Below, piece after piece: positions 10,279 through 23,148 of a stretch of DNA of 64,000 nucleotides (positions are counted from its first letter, which is position 1; every line of letters begins with the position of its first letter). The stretch covers positions 67,102,884-67,166,883 of the forward strand of contig OY970824.1 in the NCBI GenBank assembly GCA_963853835.1, read 5' to 3'. The DNA is from Calendula officinalis. Lineage: Eukaryota; Streptophyta; Magnoliopsida; Asterales; Asteraceae. The notes below the pieces were generated by a model. It was not told where the DNA came from. It ran no database searches and worked only from the letters and a program-made list of their open reading frames with translations. A program made the translations under genes and the position numbers.

Positions 10279-11584
10279 TTATTTCGGGTCAGCAAAGAAT
10301 GAGTTGACAGATGGCATAATTTCTGGAGACTTGTTTCGAACAAACTTCCTTACTGCATGCTCCGCGTACTTTTCACCCTCCTTGAAGTTATCCAACACAC
10401 CAGCAGTTCTGTTTTCCTTGGTCACTCTGTACACACCAAATTAAAAATATCACTTCACTAATTCATATTTATGCCATAATTATTTAAAAAATAGCTTCGT
10501 GAATATATCATATTTATAAAATAAAAATGCAAATTTATTAAACTTGCAGTTTAATTACTTAACCGTTGAACATATACCTATTATGAGTATGTATTCAATC
10601 GTTGAGCAATGTTTGTGCTATGGTAGCACAAAGTTACTAGTGTGGCGAGATTTTGTTTCAATATAATCTAATAATCAAACATATATACATCCTATAGCTT
10701 CAATTTTTAACAAGTTTTGTAAACTGTAAACCAATGTTTCTTGCATGCATTGAAAAAGATGCAAGGCTGTTTGAAAATTGTTTAAGGCGAAATTACTATT
10801 TGTTAGTCATTCAGTACTTCAGCTATGATCACACAAGTTTTTAAGTTATAATCCCTTATTTATCCAAATTCTCAAATCAGGTCAGATGATATTTAACAAG
10901 ATTGTAGACCTGGAAGCAAGCACTAGTTCAACTAATCAAACAACATTTAACAGATTGTTTAGATGTGCTACAAAAGATATTATTTTGATTTGCTAATTAC
11001 AGTTGCAATAATCAATTCTGGAGTGTTAGGCTAAAGTAATCCCGATTTTATTTTATAAGGCAAAGACTAATTTTGTGCATAATGTAGAATCATCTAATTA
11101 TCCCTACCTCATTATTAAAAAATTATTAGATGATCGCAATGGAATTATAATTCTTAATTTTGAGACCGTAATAATTACTCAAATCACGATTGTTTGAGCT
11201 CATAAACGAACAAATTGTACAATAATCGAGATTGTTTGAGCTCATAAATCTGTAGGCGCATATATACAACACGTGTGAGGTAAGAGATGGAAACAAACCT
11301 GACTTCAGGATTACCGCTGATGTTGCGAACCAACTGCATTCCGCAGATTCCAACAGCTACGCCAACGGCAGCAAACAACGGATAAACCTATCGAAAACCT
11401 CAGATCTATCAGATCAGAATCACAAATAATCGCATCACGATGATATCGCTCAACCATTAGATCGTCATATATGTTCAAAACGATTAAAAGAAACGTAAAT
11501 CCACATAATATAGAGAAGAATTTAGAAAATTAGAAATCTACGAACCTCAGGCCTCAACCAACGCTTCCACGTTGCAGAAGCCAT
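10279..11584 (-). CDS. B12D: B12D family mitochondrial protein, 3 exons
   Basis: Exons: 11546-11584, 11299-11387, 10279-10426; all introns are GT-AG and phases agree, giving 91 residues. The protein starts MASATWKRWLRPEVYPLF, has one hydrophobic segment (about residues 14-30, PLFAAVGVAVGICGMQL), then RNISGNPEVR-TKENR-AG, and ends PEIMPSVNSFFADPK. This matches the small B12D proteins of seed and root mitochondria, linked in the literature to low-oxygen responses and distantly like the NDUFA4/MLRQ-type subunits. The size is normal (about 88-92). A TATA-like box lies about 100 bp upstream. It is not recognisable as one open frame because of the introns. The start is the only ATG giving the conserved N-terminus. 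Confidence 0.93.
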
Positions 11585-11679
11585 TGTTGACACTTTACGA
11601 ATAAAAAGTAGCAGAAATGGACGGCGAGAGATGGTCGTTGCGAATGAAAAGGGCGAAGAAGAAGAAGACTATGAATCGC

Positions 11680-11685
11680 TTTATA
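11680..11685 (-). promoter_or_regulatory. TATA box of the B12D gene
   Basis: TATAAA on the minus strand, 96 bp before the start codon at 11584, at a usual distance for a short 5' UTR. Confidence 0.5.
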
Positions 11686-11699
11686 AGCATAAAATACGC

Positions 11700-13433
11700 T
11701 ACCCTGGTTAGGCAGAATTTAGTAACATACCCCCTGCTCTTTGAAGGTTTGGCAGATTACTCCCTCGGTAATCAGTATAACATTTAAAATTTGCAAGTCG
11801 TTATCGGCGGTCGAAACTCGAAAAAGTGCACCAACTTCAAGTTGGCAACTTGTACAATTGGATGATAGTTCGCGGAATATTCGTCTATTGAAGCACCGTT
11901 TTACACTAGAAGGTAGAGTAATGGTATTTAGTCATATCATTTTGTCATACTTGTTAAATGAAGACATGTGTCAAAATCAATGAATAATATTAAAATAGAG
12001 AATTAGTGAACTACACATGTCATCCTATCAAATGATAGGACTATGAGTAGGACTAAATATAATTTCTATTCCATAATTAAAGAAAATGTGATTTCTACAC
12101 ACTATACAACATTAAAATTAAACCATACTAACAATGTAAAGAAATGATTGTAGTGTTTTTTATGATGTATAAATTATCTCCACAAATAAACAACTTTGTT
12201 GACCTGAGAAACAAACCTAAGGCTCCTCACAGACAAGCAAAACTTCCTCAAATACATTGCAAACCCGTGGAACCAGGCAGATCACCAGTCCTTTGGGCAT
12301 GGGGCGAGTGTGTAACAACCAAAATTTCCTAAAGTCAATGACAACCTTCGGATATCGTCCCAAAGTAATCGGGCTGGCTGGAATGCAATAGACCAATCTA
12401 GATAAGGACTTAGGCTTTTAGTCAGTTAAGATCATTTGGCTATCCCAAAGCCGTCCCCATAGGGTAAAAATTGAAAAATCATATAGGTAGATGTTTGGAT
12501 AGGAAAATCTCTAACAGCCGAATTTTGAACGAGAAATCACGTTCTTGCAATATCTTTAAGGACTAGGTTAATCGTTGTGCATTCATTTGGTTGCGGAAGA
12601 GATATAATTGCTTGTTTTTGTAAACCCTTTTCAGTTAATTTTCCCTATAATTGAATACATACACTTTCGTCATTTAAAAATTTTTTACATCCCAAACAGT
12701 ACGAACTTAATTGACCGAAGTTATAATAAATGACAAACTACGAAAACCTTCCATGTAATTTTCTCTAGATTTTTAGAAAACAAAACAAAATCAATAAAAA
12801 AAGTCGAGAGTAAATTATGGAGTAAATTATAGAAATTACTCATGTGGTTAGTCTTCTCTGGCCAACGACAACTACACAAGCTAATATAGGAGCAAGGGAA
12901 AATAGAAGAGAATAAATCAGCAACTTTTAGGGCCAAAATCCAAATAAATGCCAGATTACATAATAATAATAATAATAATAATAACTGTATTAAACATAAA
13001 CAGTTGGTAGTAAGCTCTGTACAAAAGCCCAGAATACCCCTCCTTTTAATGGAGTAAGAGCTTCCTATTTCTCAGGGAAGAAACAAATATATTCTGACAT
13101 TATATTTTCATTGGCTGACAACAACAAATAACTAAAAGAAACATTACCAAAAAAGAAAAAAGAGAAACAAAAAGGGTACTTTCGGCACAACAAAAATATA
13201 AGCAATTAGATGATGAGCACAAACCTCAACTGTAACATGAAAAATCTTCACGTCTATTTACACAATTGATGCCTGAACACCTTTTTCATAAGAAAAATCT
13301 ATAATTTATGCCACAAGATTCTACAACAAGATAAAATAAATAAATAAAAATCACTACTTTAATATTTAGATATTATCAATTAAAAAATTTATAGAAAATA
13401 CCTTCAAGTTCATGGAGAAATGGCATTAAATTG
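11700..13433. other. Intergenic spacer between B12D and SIN3-like gene
   Basis: No supported gene. There is an (AAT)n microsatellite at 12960-12985. TGTAACAACC at about 12309 resembles an LTR start, but no matching end was found. The last few hundred bases probably include the 3' UTR of the SIN3-like gene. Confidence 0.5.
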
Positions 13434-16400
13434 CTACTGTGTAGCAGTTTCTAAGAATTTGTGAAACCGTTGTACTTTTGCTTGGGCATGACAATTTGAT
13501 GATTTGCTTCCGGAAGCTTCTGTTGGTCTTTTTCTTCTCTTACGGAGGAAAATATCTTCTGTGTCGAGGACGTAGGAGATCTGCCAGCACTCAACTGATT
13601 AGAAACCAGATAAGCTTTATCAAAAGATACTCTGAACTAACAAATTAAGATAATTGTCAAAATGGTAGATTAGATACTATTTATGAAGAAAACAGAGTAA
13701 ATTCAATTATATCATATAATTATGTACCCTATTGGTAATTACATAATTAGAAAGCCTTATGCAATTAATAATTAGGGTTTAGCAATAAGGAGTAATTAAT
13801 TATCTATAAATAGAAGATTAATGAAAACTCTTAGGTAAACAAATATTATTTGATTTTCGGAGATACGTTTAATAAATGGGCTGCTGGTTTAGGATTGAGC
13901 TTCCCAACCCGTCAACCATTTAAAACCTGAATTTTATATATAAATGGGTCGACCCAACTAACCCACTTAACAAATGTGAACATAATCCACCCTGATTTCC
14001 GTCGTATTTACGCCTCTATAACTTATACTCAAGATTTCCTACCATAGTTGTCACGGTAATTAAAAGGTTGCTTTTTTAAATGCTTATCAACTTATTGCGT
14101 TTTTTTTAATGGCTTATTGCGCCTTGATTTAGTAGTGTTTCCTTATTGACAACTCATAGTGTCCTTATGGTCTTATATTTGTTTATTATCACTTAAAATT
14201 GGCATGTATTTATCAGTGTTTTATAACCAAACCCTACCTACATAGATAAACCTCAAAAGCCCATTTAGAACCCATGGCCCAATAAGCCCATATAGCAACA
14301 AAGGTTATACATTAACTGCTAATATCATCATTATCACATATAATGTTTGGCTAACTATATATGTCATCACTATCAAATACTCCTTATGTCCAAACTACAC
14401 GGTTTTAGGAATGTGCAACTATTACCCTTTTGAATACTCAAATGGCTATTTTACGCTTATGGTTTGTTATTTAGTTCCCTTAATTTCACAAGATTATCAC
14501 GCTCGTGGAAGCAAGAGATAGTTTAACTTATAATCCAACTTTATTATAAAATAATCCTTAATGAAATCAAACCAAAACAATAAACCAAAAAAGGGTTGTG
14601 GGGCTATGAATCATATGGCTAGACACAAAAATATGATCTTTGGAAAGAAATACGGACCAAAAATGAAAAAAAGAAAGATGGGATTGGAAACAAGGTAACA
14701 CATAATAGTTTCGGGTCGGGCCCACACACAGATAAAATCTCTTATTTGTGCCCGAAATTAGAATCGGTGAGTTTCTGCAACAACAAAAAATAAATACAAG
14801 ATATTTTTAAAGAAAAAGAGTGAAGGAACCCAGTAGATGCCATGTGCAGTTTAATCATGCAAATAAATCGCATAATAATATAATATTATATATAATTTTA
14901 CATATAACAGTAATGCAGAAGTACCTTTGACGAACTGCAAGACATTTTATACTCCAAACCATTGACCACACGCACACCTTCCATGGCTGCTGACATGGCA
15001 GCAGATTCATCCATCTTGGAGTATTGCTGTTTATTTCTACATACAGTTTACAGTTTCATTAAAAGATGCTTATTCTTAATGAAAATTAAAAACAATGAAT
15101 TTAGATAAAATTTTAATAATGATTACTTACCTCTGCAACATAATTCCAGCTTCCTTTTTTCCAGAAACTGAGAGAAAATCATTGTGAAGATAAGTTGCAA
15201 AATTAGGATCCACACAAACCGCAACAACTTCAGCCTTTTCATTCCCATCATCCATCAGTTGGATCGTTAAACAATCGGGACCAGATGACTGCAGAAAATA
15301 GGGGGGGAAATAAACCAAAAACACTTGCATAACATAAAAATATATAAAAATAATAATTAAATTACACTTACACTTACACTTACACACTGAAATCTGTAAA
15401 TGCTTTCATCATGAAGAACAACATGAGCATTCTCATAGTATACAGAATCAATTAATTTCTCAGGATTTCGGGATTTTTCATATTCATATAAATGAACAAG
15501 TCTGTTGTCCGTTTCATCACCTGCAACAGTTTGGAGCTGCATCCAAAATAATAATAAATATTATAATAATAATTAATAATCATAACAATTATTAAAAAGA
15601 AATGACATACCTGTCTCACAAGCTTAAAAATCAGTTTGTCTAATGTAAATAACACATAAGACTGATTTCCAATTATGGCCCGACAATCATCTTCAAATTT
15701 TGCATTATCAGCAGATCCATCAAGCAGACTATATAAAGCACTCATAAATCTGCAAAGTACAACCATAATTTTACACAAAAAATAAATAAATATTTTATTT
15801 TTCTTAAATTCAAGTAAAATAATTAAATAAATACCTAGAGTACAAATCAGGCGGGGAAGTGTCCTTAGTAGCTCTCCATTTCGTTTCAGCAGATGTCGTG
15901 TAAAGTTTAGCTGACATCAATCTGTCGTATAATACCTGAAAACAACACAAAAATAGAGTAAATTACATAAATTGTCCTTGTGGTTTGTATAAAATTACAC
16001 TAATAGTCCCTGATTTTGATATTTGTAACATCAACGATCCCTAAAAACTTAACTGCATTTTTCACTTTAGATCGGTGTTACAAATTTCAGAATTAGGGAC
16101 TATTAGTGTAATTTCATACAAACCACAAGAACAATTTATGTAATTTGAACAAAAACATGAATAAATCACTTACTTGATGAAGCCTAAAGAGAACATAAAA
16201 CGTTTCATTCCCGTAAAAAACATTCCCGCCATTATGTAAAGGAGAAGTCACACGTTTTGCAAGTGGTTTTGCAGTTAAGAAAATTTTATCTGAAGATTGA
16301 TCTCCATTAACAAGATTTTCATCTTCTATACCTTGTGCTTCACCTTCACTTTCAGCTTTATCATCATGGTCCCCATTTTCTTCCAGTGAACATTCACCTG

Positions 16401-17589
16401 CTGCTGACTCACTACCCGACACGTCATCACCACCACCTTCCGGAACATTCTCACTGTCCTCGTCATCATCAGCATCAGGATCACTATGTTTTGGTTTAGT
16501 GTGGGGCCCACTGAAATCAACTTCATCAAAATCGCCATTTGGCGATAATTCTCCCTCTTCTTTCTCGAATTTAGGTGATGTGTCACTGTGCTGTAGAATG
16601 GAAAAAGAAAAGAAATTAGTCTCGAGAACACTGCAAAATGAGTGGTGAAATGATAAAGTCAAACCTCAATGTTTGACTTGGCTTCATGGCCATCCTCGTG
16701 AATGTTATCATTTACAACACCTGTGTTCTTAACGTCTTCTTTGGTCAAAGTACCTCCATTGACCAAACCGTTCTTGTTTGAGTCAACTCTTTTTGGTGAA
16801 ATACTATCATCTCTATTACAAGCTGATTTTCCTTGTTTAATTTTATTAATATTAATATTAATATTAATATTAATATTACCACTATCAGCAGCTGGACTTC
16901 CATCACTTTCATCTTCATTTTTGGGGGGCCCACATGCAGATGTTTCAAGATTATCGGGCCGAGAAGGAACACCGAGCATTGGTTCCAAAAAAGTAGTCCA
17001 AAGTCTTAATACTTTGTTTAACTGTTCTTCAGTTGTGCAAATTTCTTCACATGAATATTTAATAATTTTAAATAAATCTTGGTGGATTTCTTTGTCAGTG
17101 AACTCAAATTCAAGATTTGGGATTATCGAGTGTCGGTTTCCAGCAGCAACTGTAAAGAGGACATCATCATCTTTTTGGCTCTTTTCTTTTATTTCTTTGA
17201 TTTCAGCCACTAAGCCTAATCATACAGAAACACAACAATTTTCATTTTTAAATATTAAAAAAAAACTTTTTTTTTTTTTGAAACTTGGATTCGTGTTCAC
17301 TTACATTTGGTGCTCAAATTCTTTGAATCTTGTTGCTTGAAATAAAAACTTCGGTGATCAAGTGATTTGTAGTGATTTTTTGCATAAATATCAGCCCAAA
17401 CTTTATTAAAATCTGTTCTACATTTTGTCCATTCATCTTGTTTCTGTTTCAATCGAAGTAATATAACAGGCAATGCAACAGACGGATTTTTACGCAGTGT
17501 TTCCATTACTTCAAGACCGTGATCACCATATAAACGCTCAATGCACCGTAAATTCAAAACTATATTTAATAAAAAAATATATTAATATA

Positions 17590-17678
<89 letters not shown>

Positions 17679-20600
17679 GTTCATGCGAGAACCACTAAAA
17701 TTGCGAGAACTGCGAGAACCACTTTCTGACCACAGAATTAATAGATTAGTGGCTAAGATTATTGATGGCAACTTCGTAAATAAGTGAGAATTTAAATATA
17801 AAAAAATAAAAGGTGGATGGGTATAATGGTCAAATATTTATCTATCAATTAGGGTAATTATCTCACTCCTAAAACTGCCCCATATATCTCTATCTTCCTC
17901 ATACGTACATTTTCAATATCTTAACCCTACACCCCTAAAACTGCCGCCCCATCAAACTCTCCCCCACCTTCGTTCGTTCAAGCAATCCCCACCGCCTCAC
18001 AGCCGCAACATCCGGTGACGCAACAAAGCAATCCCCACCGCCTCACCGCCGCCGTCCTCCTTATCTTTCCGTCCAGATCCACGATTTCCGGGGATTTCTC
18101 TGTCTCACATCCACAGTTTCCGATGCTTGCGGCGACCGCCATCTTTCCACTATTCCTATTGCTTCAGTTATGTATAAAAGTTTGAGTGTTCGCCCATGTG
18201 CTTCTAAATGTAAGGTCTGAAAGGAGTTTAGATTTGGTTGTATCATGGGTTTGTTCCAAATCTGGTTGTATTCCAGTAAACGATGTTGAAGATGGTTTAG
18301 AAGATCAAGCCATCAATGGTTCCAAAAGATGAAGATGGTAACTGCCGATGAGCTTTGTTTCATTTTTATGTGTATGTAATGCTTAATTATTTTGTGTCTA
18401 TCAATTTTTTAAATTTAAATTTGTGGGTTTTGAGTTTTTTTACCAATTATATATATATGTTTTGCCTAATTTCGTCTACTGATCTTTTGTATTTTAGTTT
18501 CAGGACTTTTGTATTCGATGGTGGTATTTAATCTCATTGGTTCCGGCGAAAACCCGCAAAAACCCACACGGATCTGAGTTACAAATTGTAACTAACAATA
18601 CTTGTTTTGCCATTAGTTTTTGTTCATTACTTTTTATTAATTAGTGTTTGTTCATTTCTTTGTATTGATTGGTGTTTGTTCATTACTTTTTGTATGGTGT
18701 TTATCGATCATCTGTGATCTGTAAATTTAGTTAGGATTATGTAATTGTATTCATCGGTGATCTGTAAGTTGTGGATTATGTATTTTAATTAAGATTATGT
18801 AAATATGTTAACTAGTGATAAATAAGGTTAATAAAATTCCCTGTCAGACTTGTAAGTTGTGGATTGTGTTCATTCGTTCATCATTGAATACATTAAATAA
18901 GGTTAATAAAATTCTCTGTCAGACTTGTTCATTACGTTCATTATGTATATTGTAGATTTGTTCATTATTAAATCTGTAAATTTTGCAAATTGAACACATT
19001 ATTATTATGTTGAACAGGTTAAATATGGTAAAAAATATTAGTTATTTTTAGGCGTTCATCAATGAACACATACGAATTGCGAAAAAAATTACAAATTTCA
19101 AAATTCGGATCCTAAAAAATAGGATTGAGGTTAAAAATGAATTAATTTAATTAAGGAAATTGGATTTAATAAAAAGATTTTAGTGTTAAAAAGACTACAA
19201 TACCTTTAGATTAAAAAATATAATTAAGCAAAATGATTGGCTAGAAAGTAGTTCTCGCAGTTCTCGCAATTTTAGTGGTTCTCGCATGAACCGCTCTCTC
19301 TATATATATATATATATAATATATATATATAGAAGTGGGATCCTGTGAGGACTCGCGAGGACACCTCAAAAAAATTTCAAAAAATTCCGAAAAAAATATA
19401 TATAACTCCCCATGATTATTACTACATTTGACAAAAAAAAAAATTCAAAAAAAAATTATGATCCACTTTTTTTTCCGGATCATAACTATGATCCATATTT
19501 TTTTTTGTGGATCATAATATTTTTTTTTGATCATTTTTGAAAAACTTTTTTTTTTTTTGGATCTTATAGGCTGCGATTTAGATATTTAAAAAAGAAATTT
19601 TTTTGAAAAAAGTTTGTTTTGGATCATTTTTAGTGTTTTTTTTTGAGTCCTCGCAGTCCTCACCGGGAAAAGAGTCCTCACCGGATCCGGACCCTATATA
19701 TATATATATGAGAAAAACATAATTTAAGAAAAAAAAAAAGTCTATTAATCACCTGAAAAATGCTCTTCGATACGAATGGGACCATCTGTACTAATTGTGC
19801 GGTCAGTAATGCTGTTTAGTAGTTCTTCAGCACGTTTAGTAGTTGAAGTCACGGATTCCAACAACATGTCTAACTCAAACCTAGAAACAACATTAAAAAA
19901 CATTACATAAAGCTTACAGTTACTAATAGTCGAATATTAAAAATATTAATTTAAAAAAAAAAACTGATATTTTACCTGTCATCTTCACATCTAAACAAGC
20001 TTTCTTCATACTGGTTTCTACGCATGTGTTTAAACGAGTAATCTTCACTACCAGAAGTAACAGATACCCAAAGATCATTCAAAACTTGAGCACCGAGTTC
20101 TGATCTTTGACTTACAGATGGAATTGGGTACTACAGAAAAAGACGAAATACCAAATATAAAACATTAAAAATCAAAACTTGAAAGTAAATTACCTGATAA
20201 CAGAAATAAAAAGCTTACATCATCAGGAAGAAGTCTATAACTAGGAGTGCATCGTTGACAGTTAGAAAGATCAAGTTCTTGTATAGATTTCCCCCAATAT
20301 TTTTCTTTAAATCTGTCTTTTTCTTTATTAGCATCAATTTCACGCCTATTTTCCCTTTCTTTTTCCTCTGTTCTACTTGATTTTGCAACATTCCATAAAG
20401 CTTCTGCGATTAATTAAAAACAGTTATATTAAAAAAAAAATCCGAAAAATAGAAAAGAATATCGAGTAGTAATGCATACTTTTGTCCATAACACCGGCTA
20501 GGAACCCATCTGAAAACAAGATTACATTAGTTCTGATAAAAAGGTTTTCTCAAAGAACAAAATAAAAAGAGTAAATTACAGAAATAGAAATGGTCTCTGT

Positions 20601-23148
20601 GGTCTTTCAAATTCTATGATTTAATCCATGAACTTTCAGTTTCGTTTTTTTGTCACTGTACTTTATAATTTCGTGATTTTTGTCCCTATGGTCTTCAATT
20701 TTCATTTTTTCTCGTCTATTTTGACCTAAAATGACCAAAATACCCTTATTTTTATTTTATTTCTTCTCTGGCTAGTTCTGGTGAAATTCCGGCAACCTCA
20801 AATCTCGCCAGAATTTGAGATTGCCGGAGAAGATGACCGGAGAAGAAAGAAAAGAAATTTAAAAAAAAAGAAATAAAATAAAAATAAGGACATTTCAGTC
20901 ATTTTAGGTCAAAATAGACACACAAAAATACTCAAAATAAAATAAACCACCTATGTTTTCGCAACGTTCCAAAAATGCACTAAAACCTTCCATAAGATCC
21001 GTGTGTTTCCCAAGTAAATCAGCAACCTGGAAACAACCATTTATTGTCCAACTGAAATTAAAAAAAAAGGGTAAAAAAGAAGGATTATTGCATACCAAGC
21101 TTTGTAATTCCTTCCTTGTAATTATCTCTGTGCTATAAATATGAAGACATTTCAAAAATGCTTGATAATCATCTGGACTGCGCAACCTATTCTTCACATT
21201 TTCACAGAAAGTAAATTCTTGGCTGTACATACCTACAAATTCATACCAAAATGTGAGAAATTCAAAACTTATGAGCCAAAAACGCCATATTGATAAAGTC
21301 GAGGGTCAATCAGAAACATTATGTATACTCACTTTTAAGGGCATCTTTATCATCGTATGGAGCAGAACCTGAATTTACTCCAAAATCTTCAACTTTACGA
21401 GCAGATTTTCGTTTTTCAAGATCATGATCATGATCTTTATAATCTTTTTCAACACGTTTTTTCATAACTGTTTTATCATCCGGATCAGGACAATCAACAC
21501 TCCGATCTCTCCGGGCTCGTTGCTAAAATATAACAAAATCAGACCATTTAAAAATAAATATTAACAAAAAATGAAAATTAATTGGCCACAGTCATACTAC
21601 CTTTTCTATTTGTCCCGATCTGAGTGGGCCCGCAGCTGAACTCCGTTTATCAAAACGTTGATATGAATTTCTTAATGAAGCTTGGTGTGCAGCTGAAGCA
21701 TCTGGTAAAAACCTTGTAAATTCATCTAAAAGATCCGGATGATCTTCGAAAAGTGAAGCAACCTGCAAAGATTGCAAATTAATAAACAAATAATTCAAAA
21801 TTAACCAATGAAATCAAAGATTTTATGGTAATTTACCTCGTGGTAGACTTCATTGATACCCTTATGTTCCTTCCTATACATGTTCAAGATGTCCAAAAAC
21901 GATTTATAAACATGATCATCGTTTTGAAAACGTTTCTGCACAGTAGGAGAGGTATAATTAATTAATTATATATTTAAACTTAAATAGAAAATCAGAATTA
22001 CCTTTATTTTGTTTACAAAACTTATAGCTTCTTCAAACTCAACGGTTCTTTTTGGTGGTGCTTCATCGTCCTCAATGACAGTTATTTCATAACCTTTGGG
22101 CAAGAAGGTATTAAACCCAAAAATTAAATTATTGTGACCTTTAAATAATTCTTTAACCCTTGCTATGACACCAGTAGTATCAATTCTGCATAAAAAAAGT
22201 CCTCAATTAGGTCAAACAATGTACATAACGAAGTATTACTTTAGAAAATTATTTACCTTTGAGCTTTAAAATCTTTCATAACATCAAGAAACATGTCATA
22301 TTTTTCTCGCTGGTCTTGAAACATGTCTTTGACCTCTTTCAAATAAGTCAATGCATCATTGGTTGTTAGTTTTTGTGCACTGCTGGCACCTGCCCCTGTC
22401 CCTGCACCAACTGCTCCATCACCTCCTCCCGGGGCTTGTGGTTGGCCATATCTTCAATAAAAATAGAAAAAATGAACATTTAATAGTTTAATATTAATAG
22501 GGCCTTGTAAAATTTCCCTAAGTTTGTTTTATGTCATGTGATGTTTTACCCTGTACAATCTCTGGAGTTTAATTCATCTATCCTAATAAGATTTCTCTCC
22601 TAGTACTAAAAATCAATTATTTTATATTAGTTTTCTGATAATCACAGTTCTGCAATACAGATAACATATTATGAACCCACCTAACCCTAAAAGGAAATAA
22701 ACAAAAACCTATGCTGTCTTCCAATTTTACAGCAACGGATTTGTCTACAAATTGAAGAAAAAGAGAGGCAGAGATACTGGCCAGTTTTGAACACCAGTTA
22801 TGCGATTAATTTAAATCTCACAATCTATTTATGTTTTTGCATACGAGCATGTAACGTTAGCTAAATCCAGCAGATTCAAAACTAAACCCTATAAAACTAT
22901 AAGCAGATTCAAGGTCACAAACAATTAAGAAATAAAAACGTTTTCTTTAAGAGAAGCAACAACAAAATTTTAGCCCTACCTCAAATCGCAGCAACGCATA
23001 CAAATTTACATAATCAGAGCACAAATGACCACCCTAAACCACAAAATCAAAGCAAATTGAGAACAAAAACTTACGATTCTCCTCGGGAAGAACCAAATGG
23101 CCTCTTAAATTGAGAACTACCATAAGCATCATCTCGTATTCGTTTCAT
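13434..23148 (-). CDS. SNL: SIN3-like paired amphipathic helix co-repressor, 21 exons
   Basis: Exons: 23075-23148, 22257-22451, 22002-22185, 21837-21935, 21601-21762, 21333-21522, 21096-21232, 20951-21026, 20480-20509, 20219-20403, 19976-20130, 19753-19880, 17305-17559, 16665-17209, 16174-16590, 15835-15935, 15611-15749, 15384-15536, 15131-15288, 14925-15036, 13434-13580. All phases join without a stop to 1,213 residues. It starts MKRIRDDAYGSSQFKRPFGS as in plant SNL proteins. PAH1 is about 50-121, PAH2 135-205, PAH3 303-372, the histone-deacetylase-interacting domain about 425-520, an acidic region about 815-880 and the Sin3 C-terminal domain from about 920. SIN3 is the nuclear scaffold that links transcription factors to histone deacetylases. 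Intron 12 is stretched by (TA)n and two mobile elements. The gene appears intact. Confidence 0.95.
13581..14924. other. Last intron of the SIN3-like gene
   Basis: A 1.3 kb AT-rich intron. It includes a GGGTCGACCC-containing stretch near 13900-13990 that looks like an old MITE; no gene inside. Confidence 0.6.
15961..16146. mobile_element. Foldback MITE in SIN3-like intron 15
   Basis: Long imperfect inverted repeats (AAATTACATAAATTGTCCTT at the left, reverse complement at the right) of about 60 bp with a short loop. Superfamily not determined. Confidence 0.75.
16846..16877 (-). repeat. In-frame hexanucleotide microsatellite in SIN3-like exon 14
   Basis: Repeats of AATATT (minus strand) encode an alternating Asn-Ile run at about residues 733-745, between the conserved domains. 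Copy changes would stay in frame. Confidence 0.9.
17592..17675. repeat. (TA)n microsatellite, about 42 units
   Basis: Uninterrupted AT/TA run in intron 12 of the SIN3-like gene, directly left of the TIR element at 17676. Open frames encoding Ile-Tyr runs here are artefacts. Confidence 0.97.
17676..19300. mobile_element. 1.6 kb TIR element inserted in (TA)n
   Basis: The ends GGTTCATGCGAGAACCACTA... (from 17678) and the inverse (ending 19292) match over 50 bp with one mismatch. They contain repeated GCGAGAAC units. (TA)n lies on both sides (17592-17675 and 19302-19334). No transposase. The interior has a GC-rich gene-like stretch (17900-18130). Superfamily unclear: rice Micron-type MITEs and some Helitron2-like elements also favour TA repeats. 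Confidence 0.8.
19331..19695. mobile_element. Second, smaller (TA)n-flanked element
   Basis: About 365 bp between two (TA)n tracts (19302-19330 and 19695-19709). Both ends carry GTGAGGACT and GCGAGGAC motifs in inverted orientation beside GGATCC. The centre is A/T homopolymer-rich with repeated GGATCAT. The layout is like the neighbouring 1.6 kb element but the sequence differs. Confidence 0.6.
20571..20930. mobile_element. Foldback MITE-like repeat in SIN3-like intron 8
   Basis: Inverted arms around AAATGACCAAAATACCCTTA (20729 onwards) and its partner near 20880-20920, plus inner arms of TTGCCGGAGAAG type. Repeated 'tgtggtctt' phrases resemble common plant MITEs. Confidence 0.55.

Noticed and set aside
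12309..12960. Possible solo LTR (TGTAACAACC start)
   Set aside because: No matching CA end with flanking duplication could be fixed by eye.
16702..17340. 212-codon frame on the plus strand
   Set aside because: Antisense shadow of SIN3-like exon 14; crosses its intron and lacks any family signal.
17473..17771. Ile-Tyr repeat proteins on both strands
   Set aside because: Translation of the (TA)n microsatellite inside an intron.
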